Source: Corylus avellana
Taxonomy: Eukaryota > Streptophyta > Magnoliopsida > Fagales > Betulaceae
NCBI RefSeq assembly: GCF_901000735.1
Contig: NC_081547.1
Span: forward strand, 20,336,838-20,400,837
Length of the DNA: 64,000 nucleotides
Direction: 5' to 3'
Shown here: piece by piece, positions 1 through 11,400 of the stretch
Layout of the letters: every line of letters starts with the position of its first letter
How positions within the stretch are numbered: the stretch's first letter is position 1
Notes under the pieces: generated by a model
Told to the model about the DNA's origin: nothing
The model's database searches: none
What the model saw: only the letters and a program-made list of their open reading frames with translations
Position numbers and translations under genes: made by a program

Positions 1-1278
1 TATATCTCAACCCTTGGATCAAAAGTGTGAAAATGAATCCTAGCCATTCATTCTCTAATAAATAGTGCCTAAGCTAAGTCACTTTCACTTGAGCTTTTCA
101 TTTACAATCTTAGAACAAGTAAAATTGTTTGCTCCTCCTTTCATTCTATTTCTTAGTTCTAAACCAAAAACCATTTGGCCTAAAGATCTTTCTTGTAGTA
201 TTCAAGTGTTCTTATTTTCCTAAACTAGCTACCTAGAGAAGATTGGCTGGAGTTTTACTTCTAAAAGATTATCGGGTAAGAGTTTATTGTATAAATATCA
301 TGATTCATTGTTTGTATCATTTAGTTATCATCTAATTGTTTAAGACCCAATAAGCTTATGATGTAAAATCGAGTAATGGATACAAGTGAATTAATAATAA
401 TGAGTTAGTGGACAAAATCGATTAAGGGCTTATGATATTATCTATATTTATTACATATAGTATTTACATTTTAGTTATTCATTTTATTGTCATTTAAATT
501 TTAGTTCATATTTTTTGTGGTAACAGATCATTGGTCTCATCCCCGAAATATGAATGCAGTATTTACATTCAGTCATTTCTTTTATTGCCATTTAAATTTT
601 GATTTATACTTAGGTAGGTATGGACCATTGGTCTTACCTTCGAAGTATGAGTCATGCTTTATATAATAATAATAATAATAATAATAATACTGGTTTGTAT
701 TTAGTGGTATTGGCCATTAGCCTCGTCACAAAAAATGAAAACGAATTCATGCATAAAGCTATTTATAAGTGACTATCTCATATTAATATAATAAAATGAG
801 TGAGTAAAGATGAAGTGATAGATAATAAATAAATATAAAAAGATGAGGGTCATTAAACAATGATATTATTTGAAAATGAACTAATATGTATATATTGTTT
901 GTATGTATGTATTTATATGCAGAAGTGGAGCATAATTCTTCACTAAGGAGAGTAAGTATGGATATACTTACTGAGTATTAGCTTTGTTTTATTGTTATAG
1001 GAATTCTTATTTGGTCTTATTAATATAATTTTGCAATACAATTGCTGTATAATGTGTCGAATAAAATGGGCTAATAAGATAGCCACCTTAAGAAGAAACT
1101 GGGTGAATTGCCGCGAGGAATTGTTGGTATCTTAGTGGATGGGGGTATATAACCGTCCAATTGGCCTAATATATAACTAAGCTGAGGCGGTGTAATTGAC
1201 AGCACCAAACAAGTAAACCTCTAAAATGGGCTGAGAGCTCATTACGAAAGGTCTGAAGAAAGATTATCATAAAATATA
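1..1278 (+). repeat. LTR-retrotransposon remnant, inner part (second copy of D 19483-20784)
   Basis: Non-coding, AT-rich sequence that matches the reverse complement of 19483-20784 almost base for base. Positions 1-92 are also repeated at 3475-3566, just downstream of a TATA-like signal, so this is the continuation of the LTR-type element that starts at 2797 and, in contig D, at 21517. Relative to D it lacks about 22 bases near 1220. A short ATA microsatellite lies near 661-690. No protein domain is visible in any frame. The LTR assignment is an inference from the TGTAACG start in the other copies. Confidence 0.55.
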
Positions 1279-1559
1279 GGGTTAATAACTTTTTTGGTAC
1301 CTGAGTTTCCACTTTTTTATTTTTTCCTCCTTGAGTTTTAAAACAATGCAAATCTAGTACCCAACCTATGAGAAAAGACAGAATCAGTACCTCCGCCAGT
1401 TCAGTCATCGAAATTAGCATGTGTCACTCCCTTAGTACGCCACGTGGTGTAAAAAATTAAAAATAATAATTAAAAAAAAAAGAAAAAAGAAAAAAGAAAA
1501 AAGAAAAAAAGAAAACAATTTGGGGGTGGCTTTGGCCATGGGTGTGGCCAGGCCACCCC
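1279..1559. mobile_element. Mutator-type MITE, truncated by gap
   Basis: Begins GGGTTAATAAC and follows the same sequence as the complete element at 18765-19482, read from its other end. The preceding bases TAAAATATA are the reverse complement of that element's 9-bp target duplication. It is cut off in its GC-rich core by the gap at 1560. Confidence 0.7.
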
Positions 1560-1659
1560 NNNNNNNNNNNNNNNNNNNNNNNNNNNNNNNNNNNNNNNNN
1601 NNNNNNNNNNNNNNNNNNNNNNNNNNNNNNNNNNNNNNNNNNNNNNNNNNNNNNNNNNN
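1560..1659. other. Assembly gap, 100 N
   Basis: Exactly 100 N, the conventional size for a gap of unknown length. It separates contigs A and B, which both match contig D but in swapped order. Apparent reading frames across it are artefacts. Confidence 0.99.
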
Positions 1660-1726
1660 AAAATAAAGAAGACCTGATTTGTCATTATGAAATAAAACAA
1701 ATGAGTGGAATAGGAATATTCAAAGC

Positions 1727-2160
1727 TAATAAGTTTTTTTTAACTCCTGAATTTTCATAAAAAAAAAAAATCCTTTGAATTATCATTATTTTTTGCAATG
1801 TCTCTCCTAAAGTTCAATTTCTTTCAATTTAGTGTATTCATCTTTCAATTGTTTGCAATTTCACCCCTTCGTTAATTTTTCCCAAAATACTTCCATTTGT
1901 TTTAGAGAAAAAAAAAAAGAGAAAAAATTGCAAAGATTAAGGCGTTGATCCAAATTTAATAATATTTGCAAAAATACCCATGTCTCAATCTTTGTAAAAA
2001 ATTTTAAACTTTGGAAAATTCTAATGGAAAATTTACCCATGAATGGAAAATTCTAACGGTAACATTGGAAAAAATTAAAAGTTTAATACACTAAATTGAG
2101 ATGTTTTGAATTTTAAGGAAACATTATAAAAGGGGAGACAATTCATGAGTAAGTGAAGTT
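1727..2160. repeat. AT-rich inverted-repeat (MITE-like) element, copy in contig B
   Basis: Both ends carry related sequence in opposite orientation, around words such as 'taatacactaaattgaga' and 'caatttagtgtatt'. The same sequence occurs inverted at about 22200-22560, and a related copy lies near 24290-24400. It abuts the LINE fragment downstream. Exact ends and target duplication were not resolved. Confidence 0.45.
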
Positions 2161-2295
2161 TTCCCTAATTATCAATGTTCCAAAAGAAAATTTTAACTTG
2201 TGTAATATAAATATTGGATTTTACTATCAATTTTCTATGAGATCTACTGTTGTATATACGGTAGAGTATTACTCCTTGGGTAATGAATAGTTCTT

Positions 2296-2796
2296 CTTGG
2301 TATTTCCGGAGAAATACTTTCTTGAGGATTCTTTCCTGGACTCGGCTTGGCGGAGCATTTGGAACTCTAAGAAGCTTCTCAAGGAAGGGTTGATGTGGAG
2401 AGTGTGTAATGGGCAGTCCTTTAAAATTTGGGGGATTGTTGGATTCCTTCACTACACTTTTCTATCCATCTCCCATTCGAATCCTTCATATAGAGGAAAA
2501 GGTCAGTGCAAGGCAAACGGATTATCTTGTGTGGGCAAGAACTAAAAATGGGGATTTTTCAGTACGTAGTGCATATCATCTTGCAAAATCCATTGTGGAG
2601 AGTGGGATTGGGCTTGCTCGAATGAAAATATCATTGCTAGCATATGGAGGAAGGTTTGGAATGTTAGGGGACCTAAAGTGGTGCAAATGTTCTTGTGGAA
2701 GGCTTGCAAAATCATTCTGCCGACCAAAGAACGTCTTCACAGATGAAGCATAGTTTATGACCCACTTTGTCAAATTTGTGGATAGGAGATAGAAAC
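2296..2796 (+). pseudogene. LINE ORF2 fragment, reverse-transcriptase zinc-binding region (broken)
   Basis: Two overlapping frames give typical plant LINE zf-RVT sequence: FLEDSFLDSAWRSIWNSKK, then DYLVWARTKNGDFSVRSAYH, then a short stretch reading YDPLCQICG. Such domains sit after the reverse transcriptase in plant L1-like elements. The frame shifts several times, and the CQICG stretch is followed by a TAG codon. Compared with the copy at 21518-22055 this copy lacks 24 bases in the middle and about 9 bases upstream. The fragment stops at 2796, where a TGTAACG-type LTR element begins. Non-functional remnant. Confidence 0.75.
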
Positions 2797-3566
2797 TGTA
2801 ACGACCTAGATTTTAAAACTCTTATTTAAATAATATTAAATAGCTTAAAAGAATCTATTCAAAAAAAATAGCTTAAAAGAATAATAAATAAATTAGAACA
2901 ATGATATGTGGATTAATGATATTAAATAACAATTTAGTGTTAAAGGTATATTACATTAATTTTTGACCTCTTTTGTATATCACATCAATTCTAAAATTTA
3001 GCTTCACTAATATGTTTATGGGCATAATTAAACTCAATTTAGTAAATAAATTATTTATAGGTGTTTAGTGAAGTCAGAAATTAATTTGAAGATTTTCAGT
3101 GTTTAGCCTAAGAAACAGTGTCTTAATTTTCATATTGTCTAATGAGATTAAAATTGCTAAAGAAATATACCAAGGCTAGCCACCTTTGTTGAAAGCTTAA
3201 AGTCTTCTAGTAATAAGGGTTATGAGAAATATCATGATAATAATAATATAATAAGGCAAGTGGCCAAGTGAGAATGCAAGTAGTTAAAGTCAAAATTGAA
3301 TCAAAAACTTTGTACAAGCCAAAAATAGACTCAAAGGAACTCGGATGGAGTCGAACCAAAAATGTAAAATGTTCGCCTCAGTGTCCTCTATCTACACTCA
3401 AAATTTCATATCAATCGGAATGCTAATTGGTATAGATCATGAAATATGGACTAGGTTCATTCTTTTGGTTAAATATATCTCAACCCTTGGATCAAAAGTG
3501 TGAAAATGAATCCTAGTCATTCATTCTCTTATAAATAGAGCCTAAGCTAAGTCACTTTCACTTGAG
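2797..3566 (+). mobile_element. LTR-retrotransposon LTR (5' part), inserted in LINE
   Basis: Starts TGTAACGACC, a start typical of many plant Ty3/gypsy LTRs, directly after LINE coding sequence. A TATA-box-like TATAAATAG lies at about 3531-3539, as expected for an LTR promoter. The same sequence runs inverted at 20692-21517. The last 92 bases are repeated at 1-92. The gap at 3567 cuts it. Confidence 0.6.
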
Positions 3567-3666
3567 NNNNNNNNNNNNNNNNNNNNNNNNNNNNNNNNNN
3601 NNNNNNNNNNNNNNNNNNNNNNNNNNNNNNNNNNNNNNNNNNNNNNNNNNNNNNNNNNNNNNNNNN
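3567..3666. other. Assembly gap, 100 N
   Basis: Exactly 100 N between contigs B and C. Confidence 0.99.
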
Positions 3667-3980
3667 TTTTTTTATTCCAATTTGTTGTCAAATCGCCTTT
3701 TATTTTAATTCTCATGATAGATTAGCTAGGAAATTATCATATTTAGTTTGCCTTGCCTCTTTGGAGATTAGGTTTCACATTAGTTGATTGTTTCCATCTT
3801 AAAAGGATTCAATTATCTTTTAAATTTTTTTTTTCCAACTTTAAGAAATTTATCATCTTTAGACTTCCCTAGTGAAGACTTAGGAGAATGCTCACATTTA
3901 GATTTATTTCTCTTTTTTTTTTTTTGGTAGTTTTGAATTTGTTTTTTTTCTTACTATAAAAGAGAACTGAATCTAATGAG

Positions 3981-4012
<32 letters not shown>

Positions 4013-6557
4013 ACGTGAAGATTATTTTCTTTTACCACGTACTTTCTTGTGCTGCATTCGAATGCAGCCAACAAAGCTAGTTGTAATGACCTATGGTGAG
4101 ATATTGTGAGCTCAGCTGAAGGCATTACAAGAAAATGATTATATTTTTTATATTTTCATTAATAATCATGTTATTTTAATTCAATAAAGACATAAAAACA
4201 AGATGAGAATTTCCTTTCAAATCTTTTTCTTTTTCGTTTCAGAAAAAGTAAACATCTCGATAATAGGCCCATATTGTCTCTTAGTTGAGGAGCACACATA
4301 TTTCTAAAGTGAAAGTAGTTTCAACCATCATTGACTCCTACCCGTCAATAATGCAATATTATCACTAAATTAAAGATTATGAATAATTATTTTATTTTAA
4401 CTAGTTATATTTTTGGTATTAGTCATTATTATTCTTAAAACAATGTTTATTTCGTATATCAAACATGCCCTGAATATTACGGTAAACGTCTTAATATCTC
4501 ACCCATATTGTCTACTAGTTGAGGATCACACGTATTGCTAAAGTGAAGTAATTTCAACCACATGGATATTTGGAAATCATCATTGACTCTAACCATAGTT
4601 TGAATGGGTAAGGCTCTACAACTACCCAAGCCCAACTTCGAGGAAACTCTTTAGTCTTCTATATGTATCGTTTTCTTTGAATTTTGCATTCTAGGTATAT
4701 TTCACATGCGCACACCACATATGACCATCACCTTAATTCAAATGTGTGCATGCCTACACCTTTCAAGAGAAAGACAAATTTCATTTTCCTACTAATAGTA
4801 GTAGCTTGACAATCCAAATAACTCCAATAAATAGTTATTTGGCCACTTGTACATCATTTTCAGTTTAAATTATTAAAATATTAATTAAATGATTAAATTT
4901 ATTCATTATTATTAGTTTAAGCTTTTGAGATAAGTGATAGTAATTAATATAGAACCAGAGGTGCTGAGTTTCACCCTAATTTAACTAAAATATTTTACTT
5001 GTTGGTTAAGGAAGGTTGAGCTCACATGTGAATGAAAGTATTAAAATATTAATTAAATAATTGAATTTATCCATTTTTATCTACTTCAGTGTTAAGACCA
5101 CGAAAGGTGTAAATCCCACTTGCACAATCACTATTGCTGTCTATAATAAATTAAAACAAAAGGTGAATGATTAAAAAAATCAATTATTGAATTAATACTT
5201 TTTCTATGGCGAAAGAAAGCAAAGCAACATATACTTGTGGACTTTGCTGAGTTCTACATCCAACGACCTAAAATTTACAACATTAATACTTCTTTTATTA
5301 CCCAAAAAAAAAAAAAACTCATAGTAGCAAACTCTGTTTGGACACATGTTATTTTTATATACTGGGTTGAAGAAAATTCCTCAAACTTAGGTTGAAGGAA
5401 AGTTTTGTCCCCTTTTAAATATGGGACATATTTTTCCTCCAAACTGGGTTGGAAGAACTTCCTTCAACTCAGTTTATAAAAATAACATGTGTCATTTAAA
5501 CATGTGAGATATACATGTTTTTTTTTATAACAGGGATAAAGTTTAACTAAATAATATTAAAAACTAATGTGCATCTCACATGTTATTAAAAAAAATGGAC
5601 ATATGTCATTTTTATAAACTGAGTTGGAGGAAGTTCCTCCAACCCAATTTGGAAGAAAACTTTGTCATAAAATATAGGTTCTGCTTTTATTTATTTATTT
5701 ATGGTTTTAATTTTAAAACCATAAAAATTATTTTCATTCTAGCAAGATCTTATTTAGCTAACAGTTTACGAAAGGATCCCGAAATATGTTTCTAAATCCT
5801 AAATTCCGCAAAATGCTAAAGAAACGGAAAATCCAACGTGATCCATTTTTGCAAATCTTGAAACCAGGTTTCTAATGAAAACATTGAGAAATCCATCAGA
5901 ATGAGACTTAATTGCTCCATTAAATGCACAATGATTAGAAATATTATTTTAAGGGTCTCTAGATTTCATTGGATCAGAATTCTTCTGTCCCCGATAAGTT
6001 GATTTGATTTGGATTTAGTTATTGGATTTCCTAGGAGAGACCGCCGTCGGAGGGGGCCTTGTTCTTCCCCTCCTCCCCCTTATCCTCTTCTCCCATCGTC
6101 TTAGAGCTAGCCTATTTACTTGATGTCCTTTGGTCTTTGGGCGTTTTCTTCATCTTCACCTATTTTCTGATTTTAGGGTTTTTTGGAGGCCGATCTTCCG
6201 CCCTTCTTCATCAGCCGCGCCTGTTACTGGGTCAGGTTTTGCTCCAGTTCGTGTCCTGCCCGATCGACCGCCTATCACCTGGTCCACCTTGACGCCTAGT
6301 CCACCTCGACGCCTAGTCCACCACCTTGCTACTTAGATCCGCCAGTGCCCATCACACCTTTTGCACTGGATCCGGCTCTCCAGATGTGGTTTGATTTCGG
6401 TTCTGTCCAGCTGTTTTTTTATTTCTTTTTTGGTTGTTTTATTTCCTTTCCTTTATGTCTGTCTTTCGCCATGTATTTTGGTGTGTTGTTTTTGTTGCTT
6501 TTCTTGTTTGTCACACTTTGTAGGTGATACTCTTGGGGGATTCACTCAAACTCCCCC
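3667..6557. repeat. Inverted near-copy of D 11960-14832 (contig-end overlap)
   Basis: This whole stretch reads as the reverse complement of 11960-14832 with scattered base changes and homopolymer differences. The match begins at the first base of this contig and ends where contig D begins, which is the pattern of two overlapping contig ends. Content: AT-rich intergenic DNA, a poly-A tract near 3981-4011, a MITE at 5340-5672 and a GC-rich pyrimidine-rich start of an unknown retroelement from about 6035. No gene was recognised. Confidence 0.9.
5340..5672. mobile_element. Foldback MITE (copy 1)
   Basis: Two arms in opposite orientation surround a short AT-rich loop. Each arm carries a 'tccaacccagtttggagg'-like end, an 'aaaataacatgtgtc'-like middle and an 'acatgtgagat'-like inner part. 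An extra partial arm at 5340-5430 suggests nesting. Related copies are at about 12818-13150 (the overlapping contig end) and 58797-59040 (inside the DUF642 gene). Non-coding. Confidence 0.65.
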
Positions 6558-7250
6558 CAGTTTATTTTGTGTGCGATACCGATCTTCTCCGCGCCCGCTC
6601 TGCTGCCCACCGTCTGCTGTCAGGTCTTTCCTCGTGTCCCCTCACGATGAGCTCCAACGCCACCTTCCGCATCGATTTCCGGCCAGCACACGATCGACTT
6701 GCTTTCGGCTGCCGTTTCCCTCTTAGTGTGATTTTCCGGTTTTTTCCTTGTTCTGTTGGTTTCCATTTGTTGTTTGTCCGATTTTTTCTACTATGTTTGT
6801 ATTTCTGTTTTAGTCCCTTTATTTCCTTGTACGCTTTTATTTCCTGTTTTTTGCTTGTAATAAGGCTCTTTCCCCTCTTGATCTGTATGCGTGATGTCCT
6901 CTGGATTATTTGCTATGGTCTAGATCTTTGGGTTGTTAATGCGAACGATATTCTGGCTTTCAGGTCGAGGAGGAAGAGTTTCGGTTGGGGGTTTGTCTAC
7001 CTTCAATTATGAGGAATAAGCACTACTTATGCATTAATTTGAGTCTGGTTGGCACAAATCTGATTTTTCATATGTAGCTTAGTCATGGGAGTGGATTGGT
7101 TTTGGGTCTGGAATGTAATACGTCATCTGTGACGCTTGTAACCTCGTAGCTTTGGTTATGGTTGCTTGTAAGAGCTTTATGCTCATGATGATTTCTATGG
7201 ATGAGATTGATATGGATTCCCTTGAGCTTTTCATTCGCATTGTGCTCCAT
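6035..7250 (+). repeat. Non-autonomous retroelement-like unit, copy 1
   Basis: Starts with GC- and pyrimidine-rich sequence (ccgccgtcggaggggg) and runs through T-rich sequence. It contains 'gtcgaggagga' near 6964 and ends with a segment around 'agagctttatgctc' near 7170. A diverged second unit with the same order of words lies at 8085-8640. Open frames here (up to 162 codons) have no recognisable domain and biased low-complexity composition, so I do not call them genes. It could be the 5' region of a LINE or a gag-less LTR element. Confidence 0.4.
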
Positions 7251-7255
7251 CAAAA

Positions 7256-7500
7256 CTAGTTAAGCTCATGTTTCATATCATCCACTAGAAGCCCTGTTCT
7301 GCTCCAGTCCATCCCCAAAGAGTTCACCGCATTTATCACAACTTGTGCATCTTTTTCAAAATGTTCGTTCCTTAAGCCCAACTCCTTACACATTTTAATC
7401 ACTATCAACGTTGCTCGAGCCTCAGCCATCGACGGGTCATGACACCCCAAGAACGCTTTACAGAGTGCTGCAACCACTTTTCCCTTCTCATCCTACACCA
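7256..7500 (-). pseudogene. LINE-type RNase H fragment
   Basis: The minus-strand frame reads VAALCKAFLGCHDPSMAEA, then KDAQVVINAVNS. This is the plant LINE/RNase-H-like (RVT_3) pattern, with the MAEARA helix and the 'E-D-A-x-x-V-x-x-A' strand. Directly upstream the frame would continue as a DEKGKV motif but is broken by a TAG codon. Only about 80 codons remain and no reverse transcriptase is next to it. Decayed fragment; it could also derive from a domesticated RNase-H-like gene, but the stop and isolation argue against that. Confidence 0.65.
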
Positions 7501-8084
7501 TTACCCCAAATAGATGGTCTTTGTTTTTTTGGTATGTATTTTTTTAATGAATGACTTAATGCTTGTTGACGTCGCATTACATTCGAGTGTTTATAACGTA
7601 TCAAATAAGACATGTGATAAATGACAAACCGTTAACTTTGACGATAAACTAATAGAGTGAGTTATTTTAAATTTGGGCGAAATCTAAGGACCATATACTT
7701 AAAATAAAAAATTGAAGAAATAAATTCAAATCAAATGAAAAATTAGGAGTTATATACAATTCTTTCCAAAAACTTAAAACATTTGAAAAAGCATTAATAA
7801 AAAAAAAAAAAAAAAAAAAAAAGCATGTTGTAACGCCGTTTGGCCCGTTAGAACTAGGTTTGTTTACTTCTAGTTTTCAAAGATCCAAAGGATTACAAGA
7901 TCAACCAGAGAAATATTCTAGAAGAATCCAAATAAATGCATGAAAAAAGATGACATTTATTCAAAGTTAAATAATGTGGAGACTTATGGTCAAGGATCTA
8001 AATAAATAAGATATGGTTTATTAAAAAATAAATTCATTGTGGACTTGGCACTTATTTCATAAAAACTCATCATGGAACAAATGA

Positions 8085-8640
8085 TTGAGAAGGGAGCCAG
8101 CCCTAAGTTTTCGCTCTAGACTTGCTCCTCCTCTCCCTCTCCGCTACTCTCCTCTTCTTTCCTTCCCCTCCCTTTCTTGTTTTTTTTTTCTTTCTTTTTT
8201 CAGTTTTTCCAACCAATTCAGTTGTTCCACCCATCCCTTTACTTATGCTGCACTGCCTCCGTCCACCCTCCACCGTGCTATGCCGCTCTTCGCCTCCCTG
8301 AAATTGGTTGGGCTTTTCGCCTTTCTCGCCTTGGTTGTTGTAGCCGTTTGCTAGTTTTTTTTTTTTTTTTTTTGAATAAGGTTTTGACTTCTCCTTAGAG
8401 TTTTTGTCTTGGCCTTTGGGTCGAGGAGGATTACTTTTGATGGGAGGGTTTTGCTTTTATGGCCGAAAAAATAAAAGTTGAGAATATGAGTTACCTATGT
8501 ATTAGATTGAGTCTATCACATGAGTTAGCAGATGTTGAAGTCATAGATAAAACTTAATTGTAAGATTTTATGTTTGTCTCTATGACATTATAATCTCATA
8601 TCTTTGGCTATAATTTATCAAAACTTTATGCTCTCTGGTA
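8085..8640 (+). repeat. Non-autonomous retroelement-like unit, copy 2
   Basis: Shares word order with 6035-7250: a pyrimidine-rich start, a poly-T run near 8356-8373, 'gggtcgaggaggatt' near 8420, 'attagattgagtct' near 8500 and 'aaaactttatgctc' near 8620. Divergence is high. No coding domain. Its right end abuts the gypsy gag fragment. Confidence 0.35.
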
Positions 8641-9248
8641 TAACGGTAGCCTCGGCAAAGTATTGCATCTGATGAGGCTTGTAACGCCATGTGAGCTCGG
8701 TAAGTCCCTAAATGGTCTGCTGCGTCTTTGCTCCCGTCGTAACGGTCTAGATGCGGCAGCTTGAACTTAGAGGGCAAATTGGCCTCAACTACCTTTTTGG
8801 TGAACAACAGGTCTGTCCCATGAAAACTGTTGTTGGCTGTGGCGTGAAATCTATTCAATTGCTGCGTTATATTATCCAGCTTAGCTTGGAACTTAGCTTG
8901 GAAGGCATCCATTCTAGCATCTGTTGACTCATCTTTTCCTTTCGTTCCAAGCGGCTTTTTAGGTCCGTTGGATGTCTCAGGTTGAAATTTTGCATCTGAT
9001 GAGTCTTTCTTCCTATGCTAATTCTTGAAACTCCTTTGCAACAGTAACTCCATTGTTTCTGAAATATGTCCAAGCTGGAACTCCAACTCCAGTTGGCAAG
9101 TGCAGCCCAAAGACGAAGGGTGTTGTTGGACTTTCATCAGTTTTAATGTCGCTTGCATCATGTTGGTTGGTGTTTTTTGGTGGTGAGGAAGAAAATTGGT
9201 CATGCTGAGGGTATCTTTGGTTTGGCCTTGAGATCTTGTAGCTACCAT
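8641..9248 (-). pseudogene. Ty3/gypsy gag fragment (broken)
   Basis: Minus-strand frames read MVATRSQGQTKDTLS at the start and later EANLPSKFKLPHLDRYDGSK, then DAADHLGTYRAHMALQ. This is the classic start of the plant gypsy Gag domain (Retrotrans_gag). Sequence after DAILCR no longer matches gag, so only the first third is left. At least two frame changes separate the pieces. The start codon at 9246-9248 lies about 50 bases after the GTCGTCTGTGGGAAC motif that usually precedes gag in these elements. Non-functional. Confidence 0.75.
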
Positions 9249-9560
9249 TTGTGAATTTGTCCTATTTGAACTTTGGATCGTTTAAATGATCCTTGTTCCC
9301 ACAGACGACACCAACTGTTGAGACAGTTGTCAACCCTGGTAGCAACTTGATTCTAAAGCCTGCTAAGAATAAAAAATTGATCAATGATGGAAGGCCACAA
9401 AGTGGGGGGTGTGGCAGCCGTTGCACCTGTGATGCCGATGTTAGAATTATAGAGAATGAAAGTCTAACAATAGAGTAATGATAATGAAATTAGAGTAGTA
9501 GAGATAAAATTCATTGTCCTTGGTATTGTGGTGTGCTGTTCCTTTTATAGATGGAGTTTG
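9249..9560 (-). mobile_element. Gypsy LTR end and primer-binding-site region
   Basis: Read on the minus strand, a TATA-box-like TATAAAAGG (about 9541-9550 on the plus strand) is followed by LTR-like sequence and by 'ggtgtcgtctgtgggaac' near 9297-9315, the hallmark just upstream of gypsy gag. The order TATA, leader, motif, gag start fits the 5' end of a gypsy element on the minus strand. LTR borders were not resolved. Confidence 0.55.
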
Positions 9561-9639
9561 AGAGTGAGAGTCCTCACAGGACTCTCAATTGCTTTCCTCA
9601 GATACTGGTAACCACCATCGGAAAGTGAGATGTAGTTGT

Positions 9640-10330
9640 TTTGATAATATATTTTGTTGGAGCTATTTCGGTGGGATTGAGATTAGAATGCAACGTGACT
9701 TAGTGGACTGCAGCAAAGAATATCAATAAGCAGCGAATATGTACTTCTAGATCTTGTGATTATCAAGGGATCTAAGAAATCTTCTTCATAAAAGATAGAT
9801 ACTCTCTAGTTTTTGAAGGAAAACAAAGAAGAAACTCAACTCTAAGTAATTCTTATTAAACAAACTCAATAATAATCCAAATTTGCGTTTTTGGAGGCTA
9901 TAAGCATGTATTTATAGACCCCTAAAACCCTAAACCTAATAAAACATAAAATAAATTCGGTTATTGTAACTATATGGGTCCAATCTGGACGAGACTTATG
10001 GCCGTCCAGACGGCCACGACTTAAAACCTAAAATATGACGAAGCTACGGTGCTCGTCCAGACGGGACTTAGAGTCGTCCGAACGGCCACCGACATAAACC
10101 CTAAAAAAACAGCAAAATAACATAAGCGTCCAGACTTGTGGCAGACGAGGCTTCAGACAAGGACTCTCAGGTTGGGCTCCGTCCAAACGGGCTGCAGACG
10201 GGATTCCATATGAGGCATTCCGATCTACATCATTCTCCTCAAGTTGGAGAGAATTCATCCTCAAATTCGGCCGGTTCTTTCCGCGGTCCTTCGAGTATGA
10301 AAGATTCCCCTAAAAATAAAAAATAAAAAA
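9640..10330. repeat. LTR-like sequence with 'cgtccagacgg' direct repeats
   Basis: Non-coding, probably LTR-derived. It contains 'tatttatagacccctaaaaccctaaa' type sequence near 9910 and several degenerate repeats of 'gtccagacggccac', 'gtccagacgggact', 'gtccgaacggccac' and 'gtccaaacgggctg' at 9985-10200. These repeated words are common in plant gypsy LTRs. No coding domain. Confidence 0.4.
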
Positions 10331-11150
10331 TAAAATAAAAACTTATCATGTGGTCAGGGGCAAAACTAGAACTTTTAGTTTTGGGGGTAAATTTTTTTAA
10401 AAAATTATTGGAGGGGCAAAATTTAATTTTTAAATATCTATTTTTTTTAATAAAAAAAAAATATATTTTTTTGGGGACCACCTTATGGTCCCAAGCCATA
10501 GGGTGATTCTGTCAGCTTGTTGATGACCTTCTAATGACTACTCACATCCTGGCCAATTTCCTTTTTTTTTTTTTTTTTTTTTTATCTTTTGTTGAATATG
10601 GGAAAATAGTTATAAGGAAGGATCGTTTTCGTTATTAATTCGAAAGAAAGAGAGTAAAGGATCCTAAAACTGAAAAAATAGTGAACTCCCTAACAACAAA
10701 CCAGAACAGTTTAAAAATACATCCTGGCCACTTAACTCAAAAAGTCATCGATCATGACCTAAAAACAACACTAAAGGGGTGAGTGGAAAGGCTTTTAGTG
10801 GGGATATTCATGTAAGGCCAATGACTCCCGCCCATCTTATTTGCAAAAAGAAAACAAAAAAGGACGCCGTTTATTATCAACGACGACAAAGTATCATTGC
10901 TAATATGGATTTTAAATAATATTATTATTTTTATACACCATTGAAAAAGTAAAATTTAGTGACTACATACTCGTCTTGAGAATGACACATATTACTGTTA
11001 ATGCAATTTTTGAAATTCGAATTAGTGATCTTTGCTTTATAAGATGTTGTAACAGTATGATTTCTATTTTAGATACCATATTAGTGACGATTGTTGTATC
11101 ATAACTAATATATTCCTACCAGTGACGACATGTATATTCCTATCAGTAGA
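10331..11150. other. Intergenic, no gene seen
   Basis: AT-rich with homopolymers. At 10361 the word 'caggggcaaaactag' resembles a hAT end (CAGGGGC), but no matching opposite end was found. Nothing else identified. Confidence 0.5.
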
Positions 11151-11157
11151 GGGCAAA

Positions 11158-11400
11158 ACTAGAGGTGGCAAAATGGGTACCTGACACGACCCGATTACGA
11201 CCCGCGGGTACCCGTTACACAATTAGCCTATATCCAGACACGACCCGTTTAGCTAAACGGGTAATCGGGTTTGACACGATTATGACACGAAAATAGCCGG
11301 GTAACCCGACACGACCCGTTTTACCCGTTTAAAATAATCGGGTCTAATCGGGTAGATACGACCCGACACGACCCGATTACCCTAAACTATAAAATTAAAA
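11158..11400. repeat. hAT-like non-autonomous repeat rich in 'cgggta / acccg'
   Basis: Starts near 'tagaggtggcaaaatgggtacc' and carries many copies of 'acacgaccc', 'cgggtaatcggg' and 'gacccgttt' in both orientations. This composition is typical of a widespread plant hAT-type MITE. The opposite terminal repeat was not found; the element may be truncated. Confidence 0.45.

Noticed and set aside
1470..1760. Open frames across the first gap
   Set aside because: Translation through 100 N is meaningless.
6059..7012. Overlapping plus-strand frames up to 162 codons
   Set aside because: Low-complexity composition in a repeat that occurs elsewhere in broken form; no recognisable protein family.
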